From: JBMYTN01 sp049604415
GTDB lineage: Bacteria; Pseudomonadota; Alphaproteobacteria; Rhodospirillales; Rhodospirillaceae
DNA: 62,951 nt
Assembly: GCA_049604415.1 (NCBI GenBank)
Contig: JBMYTN010000024.1
Location: 1-62,951 of the forward strand
Direction of reading: 5' to 3'
Shown piece by piece: positions 26,834-35,126 of the stretch. A program made the position numbers and the translations under genes. The notes under the pieces are model-generated. The model saw only the letters and a list, made by a program, of their open reading frames with translations, ran no database searches and had not been told where the DNA came from. Each line of letters begins with the position of its first letter. Position 1 is the first letter of the stretch.

Positions 26834-27832
26834 TTAGGCAAGGCGGGCGCCGTGGGCGTCAAAATAGAGCGGGTTGGTCGGGGCGACGGCGATCTGGTCG
26901 CCGGGCTCCAGATCCGAATGCACATCGGTCAAGGTCACGATGTCCTGGCCCTGCAGGGACAGATGCAGCCGGGTCTGGTCACCCAAATGCTCAATCCGTG
27001 TCACCGCCGCCATCTGGCCCTCGTCGCCTTGGCGGATATGTTCAGGCCGCAAGCCAATGGTGGTGGCCCCGCGGGGTGCGCCGGGGAACAGATCGGCGGG
27101 CAGGGCGTTGATCCGGGGCTGGCCGAGCCGCCCGGCCACATAGAGGCTGACCGGATCCTCATAGATCTCGCGCGGGGTACCGATTTGCACCAGACGGCCC
27201 TCCTGCAGCACGCCGATCCGGGTCGCTAAGGTCATGGCCTCGATCTGGTCATGGGTGACATAGAGCAGGGTCGCCCCCAGATCGGCCTGGATCCGCTTCA
27301 ACTCAATGCGCAGATCGGCGCGAAGCTTGGCATCTAGGGAGCTCAGCGGCTCATCCATCAAATAGATTTCCGGTCGGCGGACCAGGGCGCGGCCGATGGA
27401 AACCCGCTGCATTTCTCCACCAGACAGGGCGGTGGCCTTGTTGTCGAGCTTGTGGCTGATCTTCAGGACCTCGGCCACCTCAGCGATTTTGCGCGCGATC
27501 TCCGGCTCCGGGGTGCGCAACATCGGCGAGCGCAGCGGGAAGGCCAAATTGTCGCGCACGGTCATATGCGGATAGAGCGAATATTGCTGGAACACCATGG
27601 CCACGCCGCGCTGGGCCGGGGTGTCGCGGATCACCGAGCGCCCGGCGATGCGGATATCGCCGGTATCGGGTTGGTCGAGCCCGGAAATCAGCCGCAAGGT
27701 GGTGGTCTTCCCGGCCCCGGTCGGGCCGAGCAGGACGACAAAGGCTCCTTCCTCAATGGTCAGGGAGATGTCCTCCACCGCCACCGTGGGGCCAAATTTT
27801 TTGCTGACCCCGTCCAGCACCACCTCAGCCAT
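26834..27832 (-). CDS. CUT1-type ABC transporter ATP-binding protein (second ATPase)
   Basis: A 332-residue MalK/UgpC-like ATPase with GPTGAGKTTTLRLISG (Walker A), TALSGGEMQRVSIGRALV (signature with Glu for Gln), YLMDEPLSSLDAKLR (Walker B) and a C-terminal TOBE-like regulatory domain. ATG 27832 is chosen because the following MAEVVLDGVSKKFG aligns with the start of the preceding ATPase; this gives an 8-nt overlap with that gene. Two different ATPases in one CUT1 operon is a feature of the rhizobial glycerol transporter (GlpS/GlpT), so a heterodimeric ATPase is likely. Confidence 0.88.
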   Translation of the reverse strand: MAEVVLDGVSKKFGPTVAVEDISLTIEEGAFVVLLGPTGAGKTTTLRLISGLDQPDTGDIRIAGRSVIRDTPAQRGVAMVFQQYSLYPHMTVRDNLAFPLRSPMLRTPEPEIARKIAEVAEVLKISHKLDNKATALSGGEMQRVSIGRALVRRPEIYLMDEPLSSLDAKLRADLRIELKRIQADLGATLLYVTHDQIEAMTLATRIGVLQEGRLVQIGTPREIYEDPVSLYVAGRLGQPRINALPADLFPGAPRGATTIGLRPEHIRQGDEGQMAAVTRIEHLGDQTRLHLSLQGQDIVTLTDVHSDLEPGDQIAVAPTNPLYFDAHGARLA

Positions 27833-28922
27833 GGGACAGCACTCCGGCATTCAGCGCCGAGCGCAAGGCACGCCCGGTTTGATTGTCAAACAAGGTCGCC
27901 ATGGCCCCGTTAAAGCTGAGGCCAACGGTCTCGCCAACCCGGGCCTTTTGGGCCGAGCCGATCCGGGCTTTCACCTCCCCATTCAAGGTCTCCAGGGTGA
28001 CGATTTGCGTGGTGCCAAGATATTCCGTCGCCAGGATTTCGGCGCGATAGGGGGACGCGTCGGTCAGGGCCACATGTTCGGGCCGGATGCCATAGGCCAG
28101 ATCGCCATCAAAGGCCTCCTGCAAAGCCGGGATCGGGATCCGATGGTGGTGCATCGTCACCTCGGTGGCCCCGGCGGGCAGATCGCCGTGGAATTTGAGG
28201 AAGTTCATCGCCGGGGAGCCGATAAAGTCGGCGACAAACATGGTTGCGGGCTTGTCGTAAATGTCTTGCGGCGTGCCGAATTGCTCGATGACGCCATGGT
28301 TCATGACCACGATCTTGTCGCCCATCTGCATGGCTTCCAATTGGTCATGGGTGACATAGATTGTCGTTGCCCCCATGCGGTCATGCAGCGCGCGCAGCTC
28401 CTCGGCCATATGTTCGCGGAACTCCGCATCCAAGGCACCAAGCGGCTCATCCATCAGGAAGCATTTCGGATGGCGGACAATGGCGCGCCCCAAAGCCACC
28501 CGTTGCCGGTCTCCGCCGGACAGGCCTCCGACCGGACGGTTCAGCAGCGCCTCAATGCCCAGGATCTTGGCGACCTCGGCCACTTTCTCCTTCACCGCCG
28601 CCTTGGGCATGCCCTGGCTGACCAGGGGATAAGCGATGTTCTGGCGCACATTCATATGCGGATAGAGCGCAAACATCTGGAAGACAAAGGCGATGTCGCG
28701 CTCCCGGGCTGGCTTTTGGCTGACCTCCTCGCCATCAATCAGGATCTCGCCCGAGGTCGGAAGCTCCAGCCCGGCAATCATCCGCAAGGTGGTGGTTTTG
28801 CCGCAGCCCGATGGGCCGAGCAGCATAAAGAACTCGCCATCCTCGACCTTGAACGAGGAGCCTTGTACGGCGGTGAAGCTGCCAAAGGTCTTGCGCACAT
28901 TTTGAACAATGATCTCGGCCAT
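27825..28922 (-). CDS. CUT1-type ABC transporter ATP-binding protein (first ATPase)
   Basis: A 365-residue MalK-like ATPase: GPSGCGKTTTLRMIAG (Walker A), GLSGGDRQRVALGRAIV (signature with Asp in place of Gln), FLMDEPLGALDAEFR (Walker B), and a TOBE-like C-terminus. ATG 28922 is preferred over the GTG just before it because GGAG lies six bases upstream. It lies three bases after the small membrane gene. The signature variants differ between the two ATPases (LSGGD and LSGGE), which fits two non-equivalent catalytic sites. Confidence 0.88.
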   Translation of the reverse strand: MAEIIVQNVRKTFGSFTAVQGSSFKVEDGEFFMLLGPSGCGKTTTLRMIAGLELPTSGEILIDGEEVSQKPARERDIAFVFQMFALYPHMNVRQNIAYPLVSQGMPKAAVKEKVAEVAKILGIEALLNRPVGGLSGGDRQRVALGRAIVRHPKCFLMDEPLGALDAEFREHMAEELRALHDRMGATTIYVTHDQLEAMQMGDKIVVMNHGVIEQFGTPQDIYDKPATMFVADFIGSPAMNFLKFHGDLPAGATEVTMHHHRIPIPALQEAFDGDLAYGIRPEHVALTDASPYRAEILATEYLGTTQIVTLETLNGEVKARIGSAQKARVGETVGLSFNGAMATLFDNQTGRALRSALNAGVLSHG

Positions 28923-28925
28923 CAC

Positions 28926-29114
28926 TCACTCCGGAAAGTGGCTGACGATGATGAACATCACCGTGCCGACCAAGGTGACGAGGAAGGAATAGGTGAAGCC
29001 CCAGAGCACGAAGGGCTGCATCAGCATGAACACGCCCAAGGCAATGAGCACCGAGGCCACCATCTCCCAGGCCCCTCGGCGGAACCGCAGCAGGTCTTGA
29101 ACAAAGCCGTTCAT
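28926..29114 (-). CDS. small two-helix membrane protein in ABC operon
   Basis: A 62-residue protein with two hydrophobic segments (MVASVLIALGVFMLM and FLVTLVGTVMFIIVSHF). It overlaps the permease stop by 4 nt and ends three bases before the ATPase start, so it is a real translated gene. In rhizobial glycerol transporters a small integral membrane protein (GlpU, DUF2160) occupies a similar place. This protein is shorter and I cannot confirm homology. It may be an accessory transporter subunit. Confidence 0.7.
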   Translation of the reverse strand: MNGFVQDLLRFRRGAWEMVASVLIALGVFMLMQPFVLWGFTYSFLVTLVGTVMFIIVSHFPE

Positions 29115-30049
29115 TTGCGCACCGCTCCGAAGGTGATGCCGCGCAGCAAATGTTTGCGCAGCAAGATGGTGAAGACCATGACCGGCAGCAGGAACAGGGT
29201 TGCTCCGGCGGCCACGGCGGGCCAGTCCTGGCCGCCGACCCCAATGATGGTCGGGATGAAGGGCGGGGCGGTCTGCGCCGTGCCCGAGGTCAACAGCACC
29301 GCGAAGGCATATTCATTCCAGGCAAAGATCAGGCAGAAGATCGCGGTGGCGGCGATGCCGGTGGCGGCCTGGGGCAGCACCACTTTGTAGAAGGCCTGGA
29401 AGCGGGTGTAGCCGTCGATCAGCGCGGCCTCTTCATATTCGCGCGGGATCTCGTCCATGAAGCCTTTCAGCAGCCAGACCGATAGGGACAGATTGACCGC
29501 CGTATAGAGCAGGATCATCCCGGCATGGGTGTCCGACAGGCCGACGGAGCGGAACATCAGGAAAATCGGGATCGCCACGGCGATGGGCGGCATCATCCGG
29601 GTCGACAGGATGAAGAACAGCAAATCGTCCTTCAGCGGGATCCGGAACCGGGAAAAGGCATAGGCCGCCAGGGTGCCTAGAAACACCGACAGGAAGGTCG
29701 AGCCAAAGCCGATGATCACCGAGTTCAAGAACCGTTCGCCAAAGCGCGACGGACCGGCGATCACCATGCCCTTGTCATGGACGATTTCCTCATACCAATT
29801 GCTCGGCGGATTGGCCGCCAGAAATTCCGGGGTCTGCCGGGTCTGGGTGGTGAACAGATTGACATAGCCTTCCAGGGATGGCTCGAAGGTGATCTTCGGC
29901 GGATAGGCGATGGAATCAGCGGAGCTTTTGAAGCCGGTGGAGATGATCCACAGCAGGGGCAGCAAGGTGATCACCGCATAGGTGATGACCAGCACGCCCG
30001 CGATCCATTTCTGCCGCTTGGAGGGCTCGGTGATGGAATAGGCGCTCAT
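29111..30049 (-). CDS. CUT1-type ABC transporter permease (MalG-like)
   Basis: A 312-residue inner-membrane permease with six helices. The EAA motif is EYEEAALIDGYTRFQAFYKV, followed by LPQAATGIAATAIF. The C-terminus ends HLLRGITFGAVRK, as in MalG-type subunits. ATG 30049 overlaps the stop of the first permease by 4 nt; longer in-frame sequence upstream is a shadow of that gene. An insertion of ~45 residues in the first periplasmic loop (FLAANPPSNWYEEIVHDKG) is larger than in MalG and resembles polyol/glycerol-type permeases. Confidence 0.9.
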   Translation of the reverse strand: MSAYSITEPSKRQKWIAGVLVITYAVITLLPLLWIISTGFKSSADSIAYPPKITFEPSLEGYVNLFTTQTRQTPEFLAANPPSNWYEEIVHDKGMVIAGPSRFGERFLNSVIIGFGSTFLSVFLGTLAAYAFSRFRIPLKDDLLFFILSTRMMPPIAVAIPIFLMFRSVGLSDTHAGMILLYTAVNLSLSVWLLKGFMDEIPREYEEAALIDGYTRFQAFYKVVLPQAATGIAATAIFCLIFAWNEYAFAVLLTSGTAQTAPPFIPTIIGVGGQDWPAVAAGATLFLLPVMVFTILLRKHLLRGITFGAVRK

Positions 30050-30993
30050 CGCTCTTTGACCTTGTTCAGGGCCTTCACATAGATCGAGGCCAGTCCAAAG
30101 ACGGTGACGAACAAGATGATGGCGTAGGCCGAGGAGAAGCCCGTCCGCCATTTCTCAAACGCCTCGCGCTTTAGATCGATGGAGGTCAGGGTGGTGATGT
30201 TGCCCGGGCCGCCACCGGTCAGCTGGACCACCAGATCGAACATTTTGAAGTTCTCAATGCCCCGGAACAGCACCGCCAGCATCAGGAAGGGCAGCACCAT
30301 GGGCACGGTGATGGTCCAGAACTGCCGCCACTTCGAGGCTCGGTCGCATTCGGCGGCCTCGTAGATCGAGTCCGGGATCGATCTGAGCCCCGCCAGGCAG
30401 ATCAGCATGACAAAGGGCGTCCACATCCAGGTATCGACCAGGACAATGGCCCAGGGCGCCAGCGCTGTATCGCCGATCATGGAGAAGCTGGTGACCTCGG
30501 CCCCGGTCAGGAAGGAGACCATATAGTTAAACAGGCCGATTTGCGGCTGATAGAGGAAGGTCCAGAAATTGCCGACCACGGCAGGCGAGAGCATCATCGG
30601 CAGCACGATGATGGTGGTCCACAAATCATTGCCTTTGAATTTGCGATTGATCAACCAGGCCAGGGCGAAGCCGATCAGTACCTGCAGGACAATGGTCCAG
30701 AAAAGAAAATGGGCGGTGGCCTGCATGGTCAGCCAAATGTCCGGATCGGTCAGAATGCGCTCGTAATTGCGCAGGCCGATCCATTTGACCTCGGCATTGG
30801 GGCGGTTGGCCCGGTAATTGGTGAAGCTGAGCTGGATGGTCCACAGCAGCGGGAAAATATTCACCGCCAGCAACAGCACAATGGTTGGGGCGACGAAGGT
30901 CCAGGCAATGGCCCGTTCGGAGAAGCCGCGCACCCGGCGCGCCAGTTGCGGCGGCGTGGCCTGGGCAGCACGATCGATCAGTGACTTGGACAT
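30046..30993 (-). CDS. CUT1-type ABC transporter permease (MalF-like)
   Basis: A 315-residue inner-membrane permease. The N-terminal tail is followed by AIAWTFVAPTIVLLLAVNIF and WTIQLSFTNY, typical of UgpA/MalF-like subunits. The EAA loop is IYEAAECDRASKWRQFWTIT followed by VPMVLPFL. It is translationally coupled to the second permease (ATGA). A strong RNA stem-loop (31088-31126) separates it from the binding-protein gene upstream. Confidence 0.9.
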   Translation of the reverse strand: MSKSLIDRAAQATPPQLARRVRGFSERAIAWTFVAPTIVLLLAVNIFPLLWTIQLSFTNYRANRPNAEVKWIGLRNYERILTDPDIWLTMQATAHFLFWTIVLQVLIGFALAWLINRKFKGNDLWTTIIVLPMMLSPAVVGNFWTFLYQPQIGLFNYMVSFLTGAEVTSFSMIGDTALAPWAIVLVDTWMWTPFVMLICLAGLRSIPDSIYEAAECDRASKWRQFWTITVPMVLPFLMLAVLFRGIENFKMFDLVVQLTGGGPGNITTLTSIDLKREAFEKWRTGFSSAYAIILFVTVFGLASIYVKALNKVKER

Positions 30994-31087
30994 CCGTCCC
31001 TATCCCGGCTGCAGTGCATAAAGGGGGTTTGCTGCGGATGGATCCACAGCAAACGGATCCGATGTGTCGTCAGGGGTGTGCGAGGGT

Positions 31088-31126
31088 GGTCCGGCGGCCG
31101 GGGTGGGGAGGTGCAGCCGCCGGACC
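31088..31126 (-). promoter_or_regulatory. stem-loop between binding-protein and permease genes
   Basis: GGTCCGGCGGC (31088-31098) pairs perfectly with GCCGCCGGACC (31116-31126): an 11-bp GC stem with a 17-nt loop and no T tract. It starts 9 bp after the binding-protein stop. Such hairpins protect the 3' end of the upstream message, giving more binding protein than permease. The mannitol operon has the same kind of stem in the same place. Confidence 0.7.
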
Positions 31127-31134
31127 CAATCAGG

Positions 31135-32457
31135 TCAAAGTTTGCCTTCGTCTTCGAAGACCTCGACCCAATCTTTCACCAGACCGTCCAGCGCCTCTTT
31201 GGCGGTTCCTTCCCCGGCGATGACATATTTATGCACCCGGTCCTGCATCGACAGCAGCAGGGAGGCATAAGCCGGTTCGGCCCAGAAATCCTTCACAATG
31301 GCCATGCTGTCCAAGAAGGTCTGGGCATAGGGCTGGCTGGTGGCAAAGCCGGGATCCTCGACCACGGCTTTCAGTGCGGAATAGCCGCCAAGCTCCCACC
31401 ATTTCTTTTGGATCTCCGGCTGGGCAAACCACTGGATATAGTCCAGTGCCGCATCCTGGCTGTCCGAATAGGACACCACGGAAATCCCCTGGCCGCCCAG
31501 CTGGGCAAAATGGCCCCCCGGACCGGCCGGATTGGGGAAATAGCCTGATTTGTCGCCGCCCACATTGGCATCCGCATGGACCCCGGGCCAGATGAAGGCG
31601 AAGTTCATCTGCAAGGCGACTTGGCCGGACTTATAGGCGTCGATGTTTTCGGACATATACCAGTCCGAAGAGCCCGGCGGGGTGCAGCATTCATACAGCG
31701 CCTTGTAGAACTCCAGCCCGGCAATGGCGCCGTCGGAATTGACAAAGCCTTCCAGCTCATAGGGGCTGGCGGGATTGCCATATTCAAAGCCGTAATTATA
31801 GAGCGCGTTGGTCACCCCCATGGTGATGCCTTCGGAGCCGCGCTCGGTATAGATCGCCGCGCCATAGACCGTGGTGCCATCGATATCCCGGCCTTGGAAG
31901 AAGGTCGCGATGTCCTTCAGCTCTTCCAGACTGTTGGGCACCGCCAAATCGCGCCCGTATTTTTCCTTAAACTCGGCCTGCAATTCCGGGCGTTCAAACC
32001 AGTCTTTGCGATAGGTCCAGCCCACCACATCGCCAAAAGCGGGCAATGCCCAATAATTCGGCGTGCCTTTGGGCCATTCCGCATAGCCGGTCACGGTGGC
32101 GGGGATGAAGTCATCCATGGAGATGCCTTGGGCATCAAAAAAGTCGTTCAGCTTGACATAATGCCCGGCTTCGGCGCCCAGGCCGATCCACTGGCTGTCT
32201 CCGATCATCAGATCGCAAAGCTGGCCGCCGGAATTCAGCTCATTGAGCATGCGGTCGGCGAAGTTTGGCCAGGGGACGAACTCAAAACTCATGGAATGGC
32301 CGCTTTTGGCCTCGAAATCCTTGGACAGCTCGATCAGAGCGTTGGCGGGGTCCCATGCTGCCCAGCACAGGGTCAAATCATCCGCCTGCGCATCCGTGGC
32401 GGCCAGACCGACCGTCATGGTCAGTGCGGCTGCGGCGCACAAAGATGTGGTCCTCAT
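31135..32457 (-). CDS. CUT1-type ABC transporter substrate-binding protein
   Basis: A 440-residue periplasmic binding protein with a Sec signal peptide (MRTTSLCAAAALTMTVGLAA, cleaved near AQA). The mature part begins DDLTLCWAAWDPANALIEL; family blocks include PNYWALPAFGDVVGWTYRKD and VALQMNFAFIWPG. It belongs to the sugar/polyol SBP group (SBP_bac_1). It is the first transporter gene, preceded by GGGAGG and, further up, by the putative LacI operator at 32577-32587. Ligand is uncertain: the two-ATPase layout and the DhaK kinase point to a C3-C4 polyol or ketose (inference). Confidence 0.88.
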   Translation of the reverse strand: MRTTSLCAAAALTMTVGLAATDAQADDLTLCWAAWDPANALIELSKDFEAKSGHSMSFEFVPWPNFADRMLNELNSGGQLCDLMIGDSQWIGLGAEAGHYVKLNDFFDAQGISMDDFIPATVTGYAEWPKGTPNYWALPAFGDVVGWTYRKDWFERPELQAEFKEKYGRDLAVPNSLEELKDIATFFQGRDIDGTTVYGAAIYTERGSEGITMGVTNALYNYGFEYGNPASPYELEGFVNSDGAIAGLEFYKALYECCTPPGSSDWYMSENIDAYKSGQVALQMNFAFIWPGVHADANVGGDKSGYFPNPAGPGGHFAQLGGQGISVVSYSDSQDAALDYIQWFAQPEIQKKWWELGGYSALKAVVEDPGFATSQPYAQTFLDSMAIVKDFWAEPAYASLLLSMQDRVHKYVIAGEGTAKEALDGLVKDWVEVFEDEGKL

Positions 32458-32576
32458 TGCTCCCAGTCCTCCCTTTTGAAGTCCATTCTTTTGGTTGGTT
32501 GCACTGCCACGGGGATTAGCAACGCAAAACTGCAGATGGGAAAGGGGGCTCAGCTTTTCCAGAGCAAATTTGAGGA

Positions 32577-32587
32577 ACGTACATCAT
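32577..32587 (-). promoter_or_regulatory. putative LacI-family operator upstream of the transporter operon
   Basis: The minus strand reads ATGATGTACGT, identical to 11 bases upstream of the adjacent lacI-type gene (33708-33718). The core GTAC is a palindrome centre. It lies 120 bp before the binding-protein start, between it and the regulator gene. A second dyad, TAAGTG (32595-32600) with CACTTA (32613-32618), lies just beside it. Confidence 0.55.
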
Positions 32588-32640
32588 TTTTTTGTAAGTG
32601 GAACGAGCCATTCACTTAGAGGTCTGAATTTATTGAAAAA

Positions 32641-33666
32641 TCAGGTGAGGTTTTCCCGCAAAACCACCTCAATACGGATCCGCTCCTGGGCCTCGTAAAT
32701 CGCGCTTTCATCGCAAAGTGCGCGCAGGACCCGTAGAGCGCTGCGCACCAGATGGCCGACATTCTGGGTGATCACCGCAGCGATCTCATTGCCGAGCAGG
32801 GCTTGGCGGGTGGTGGGTGTGACCTCATGGGCGATCACCACCACCTCTTTCAGGCGTCCGGACTTGCGCAGGCCATTGAGCAGCGGCGTGTTGCCCGCGC
32901 CCATGGAATAGAGCCCGATCAGTCCGGGGCGTTCCCGGGCGACTGTGGCGACAGCCTTTTCCATCCGCTCCGGATCGCCATAGGATTCCACGGAGGGCAG
33001 AACGCTCAAAGCCGGGAAATCGCTGGCCATCACCTGGTCAAAGCCTAGGCGGCGTTCCAGACTGTCCCGAGAGCCCAGGGAATGGGAGACCACCAGAATA
33101 TCCCCGGGGGTTTTGGCGAAGCGTCCCATCAGCAGGGCGGCGGTTCGGCCAGCGGCGATGTTGTTGATGCCAATGAAATAATCCCGCTGGGAATTGGGCA
33201 GGTCAGAGACCAGGGCAACCACGGCCAGGCCTTTTTCCTTCAAATGGGCGATGGCATCGCGGACCTGCGGCGTTTCCGGGGCCATGATCGCCACGCCGTC
33301 CAAGCGGTCGGTTTTCAGAGCGCGCAGGCAGCCGACAAGGGCATGGGGATCATTGGTCGGGGCGGTGACCACATTCAGCACCACCCGTTCGGCGATTTGC
33401 GCCGCATAGGCCTCCAGCAAGGCCCCGGTCAGCCCGGCGATGAACTGGCTTGGGCCGGTGGGCAGGACGAAGACAAAGCGATATTGCCGCTGGCGGGCCA
33501 GATTGGCCGCCGAGGTGTCGCGGACATAGCCCAACCGATCCACCGCATCTTGGACCTTGGCGATGGTCTTGTCCCGCACGCCGGGTCGGGCATTTAGGAC
33601 CCGATCCACCGTGGCGAGGCTGACGCCTGCGGCTTTGGCGATATCATGGACGGTTGGCTTGCTCAC
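32641..33666 (-). CDS. LacI-family transcriptional regulator
   Basis: A 341-residue regulator with a GTG start. The DNA-binding head is PTVHDIAKAAGVSLATVDRV, followed by the hinge GYVRDTSAANLARQ. The effector domain is of the periplasmic-binding-protein type (type 1 fold), for example FVFVLPTGPSQFIAGLTGAL. It lies upstream of, and on the same strand as, the CUT1/kinase operon, 183 bp away. The same 11-base motif precedes both this gene and the operon, which supports autoregulation and local control. Confidence 0.9.
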   Translation of the reverse strand: MSKPTVHDIAKAAGVSLATVDRVLNARPGVRDKTIAKVQDAVDRLGYVRDTSAANLARQRQYRFVFVLPTGPSQFIAGLTGALLEAYAAQIAERVVLNVVTAPTNDPHALVGCLRALKTDRLDGVAIMAPETPQVRDAIAHLKEKGLAVVALVSDLPNSQRDYFIGINNIAAGRTAALLMGRFAKTPGDILVVSHSLGSRDSLERRLGFDQVMASDFPALSVLPSVESYGDPERMEKAVATVARERPGLIGLYSMGAGNTPLLNGLRKSGRLKEVVVIAHEVTPTTRQALLGNEIAAVITQNVGHLVRSALRVLRALCDESAIYEAQERIRIEVVLRENLT

Positions 33667-34103
33667 AACGGTTGTGCTCCCTGGGAGTTTGATATGTGTG
33701 CAAGCTTATGATGTACGTCAATCATTACCGTGATCTGGAGTGTCGTTTTTGCTGATGTGGACAGATTGCTCGGTTTGCTCCGCCTGCGGTCTCTCCCAAG
33801 TAGACGAGTCGCAAATTTGTAATATTTTGTCCTATTCCTTTCTTGGATTCTAATCAAACTGGGCTAGGCCTTAGTGTAGATCTGGGCGACCATTTGGTAT
33901 GTGATTCTGCCTAGTCCCATGGTAGTCTTATAGTAATGTGACTTTTGGCAAAACAATTGCCTCTATTCTATGTCTCTTTGGTTGAAGAGCAAGAGTTAAA
34001 GACAGCCATTGCGGGGGAGGGGGAAGCCCCCCAAAGGCTTTGAAGGGCGTCACCGATCGGGCGTCTGTATGACAGGGGGGATACCGGCTGGTATTCAAAG
34101 AAG
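33667..34103. other. intergenic region between divergent lacI-type and peroxidase genes
   Basis: No gene seen. It holds the promoter of the leftward lacI-type gene with the operator-like site at 33708-33720, and an AT-rich stretch at ~33800-33960 that probably serves the rightward peroxidase gene. No defined -35/-10 pair could be picked with confidence. Confidence 0.5.
33708..33720 (+). promoter_or_regulatory. putative LacI-family operator upstream of the regulator gene
   Basis: ATGATGTACGTCA contains TGATGTACGTCA, a 12-bp near-palindrome around GTAC with one mismatched pair. It is 42 bp upstream of the regulator start, and its first 11 bases recur inverted at 32577-32587 before the transporter operon. 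Confidence 0.55.
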
Positions 34104-35126
34104 ATGCGACGCATAGAGGGGTTCATCTGCGCAGGTTTGCTGGTGGTCTTTGTGTTGGCCGTTGTTCTGTCGTTCCAGGACGGCGAGACCAGCCTTGACG
34201 CCGCCGCCCATCCGGGTCTGGCCTCGGACCGGTCCTTTGGCAGTGCGCCCCTGGTGCCGCTGCTGCCCGGCCCGGCGCTGCCTCCGGACAAAGTCGCCTT
34301 GGGTGAACGCCTGTTCCATGATACCCGCCTATCCCATGACGACACGGTGTCTTGTGCCACCTGCCACAGCTTAAGCAGCGGCGGGGTGGATCAATTGCCG
34401 GTCTCCATTGGCATCAATGGGGCGGAAGGCGGGATCAATGCGCCGACCGTGTTCAACAGTGCATTGAGCTTTGTCCAATTCTGGGATGGGCGGGCGGCGA
34501 CCCTGGTCGACCAAGCCTCCGGCCCGGTGCACAATCCCATCGAAATGGGGTCGAACTGGCCGGAGGTTCTGGCCAAGCTGGGGGCCGATGTCAGCTATGT
34601 GGAGGCCTTTGAGCAGATCTATCCAGACGGTTTGACCGCTGAAGCCATTGTCGATGCCATCGTCACCTTTGAGCGTTCCCTGATCACGCCCAATTCCCCC
34701 TTTGACCGCTATCTGAATGGCGAGCGCCATGCCCTGAGCCTGCTCGAGCGCCGGGGCTATCGTCTGTTCACCGATTATGGCTGTGCCAGTTGCCACCAAG
34801 GGGTCGCCGTCGGCGGCAATCTGTTCCAGCGCTTCGGCGTGGTTGGGGATTACTTTGCTGGACGGCAACCAACCGAGGCCGATTTGGGCCGCTTTAACGT
34901 CACCGGTCTGGCGGAGGACCGGCATGTCTTCAAGGTGCCGAGCCTGCGCAATGTCGCCTTGACCGCCCCCTATTTCCATGACGGCTCGACCAAATCCCTC
35001 GAAGACGCCGTGTCCATCATGGGGCGTTTCCAATTGGGGCGCGAGCTCTCGGATCAGGAGATCGGGGCCATCACCGCCTTTCTGCACAGCCTGACCGGGA
35101 CCTGGAACGGCGAGGTGCTGGAATGA
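34104..35126 (+). CDS. diheme cytochrome c peroxidase (CcpA/MauG family)
   Basis: A 340-residue protein with an N-terminal membrane anchor or signal (EGFICAGLLVVFVLAVVLSF) and two c-type heme motifs: CATCH near residue 90 and CASCH near 232. Between them are the family block GINGAEGGINAPTVFNSAL and NPIEMGSNWPEVLAKL. CcpA-type enzymes reduce hydrogen peroxide in the periplasm using cytochrome c; MauG-type relatives oxidise proteins. The stop overlaps the start of the GGDEF-EAL gene (ATGA), so the two are cotranscribed, hinting that peroxide or redox state and c-di-GMP signalling are linked (inference). Confidence 0.9.
   Translation: MRRIEGFICAGLLVVFVLAVVLSFQDGETSLDAAAHPGLASDRSFGSAPLVPLLPGPALPPDKVALGERLFHDTRLSHDDTVSCATCHSLSSGGVDQLPVSIGINGAEGGINAPTVFNSALSFVQFWDGRAATLVDQASGPVHNPIEMGSNWPEVLAKLGADVSYVEAFEQIYPDGLTAEAIVDAIVTFERSLITPNSPFDRYLNGERHALSLLERRGYRLFTDYGCASCHQGVAVGGNLFQRFGVVGDYFAGRQPTEADLGRFNVTGLAEDRHVFKVPSLRNVALTAPYFHDGSTKSLEDAVSIMGRFQLGRELSDQEIGAITAFLHSLTGTWNGEVLE

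Noticed and set aside
27597..29390. 597-codon open frame on the + strand opposite the ABC ATPase genes
   Set aside because: Antisense shadow of two GC-rich ATPase genes with full Walker motifs; its translation has no recognisable domain and is rich in His/Gly/Gln as expected for reversed coding.
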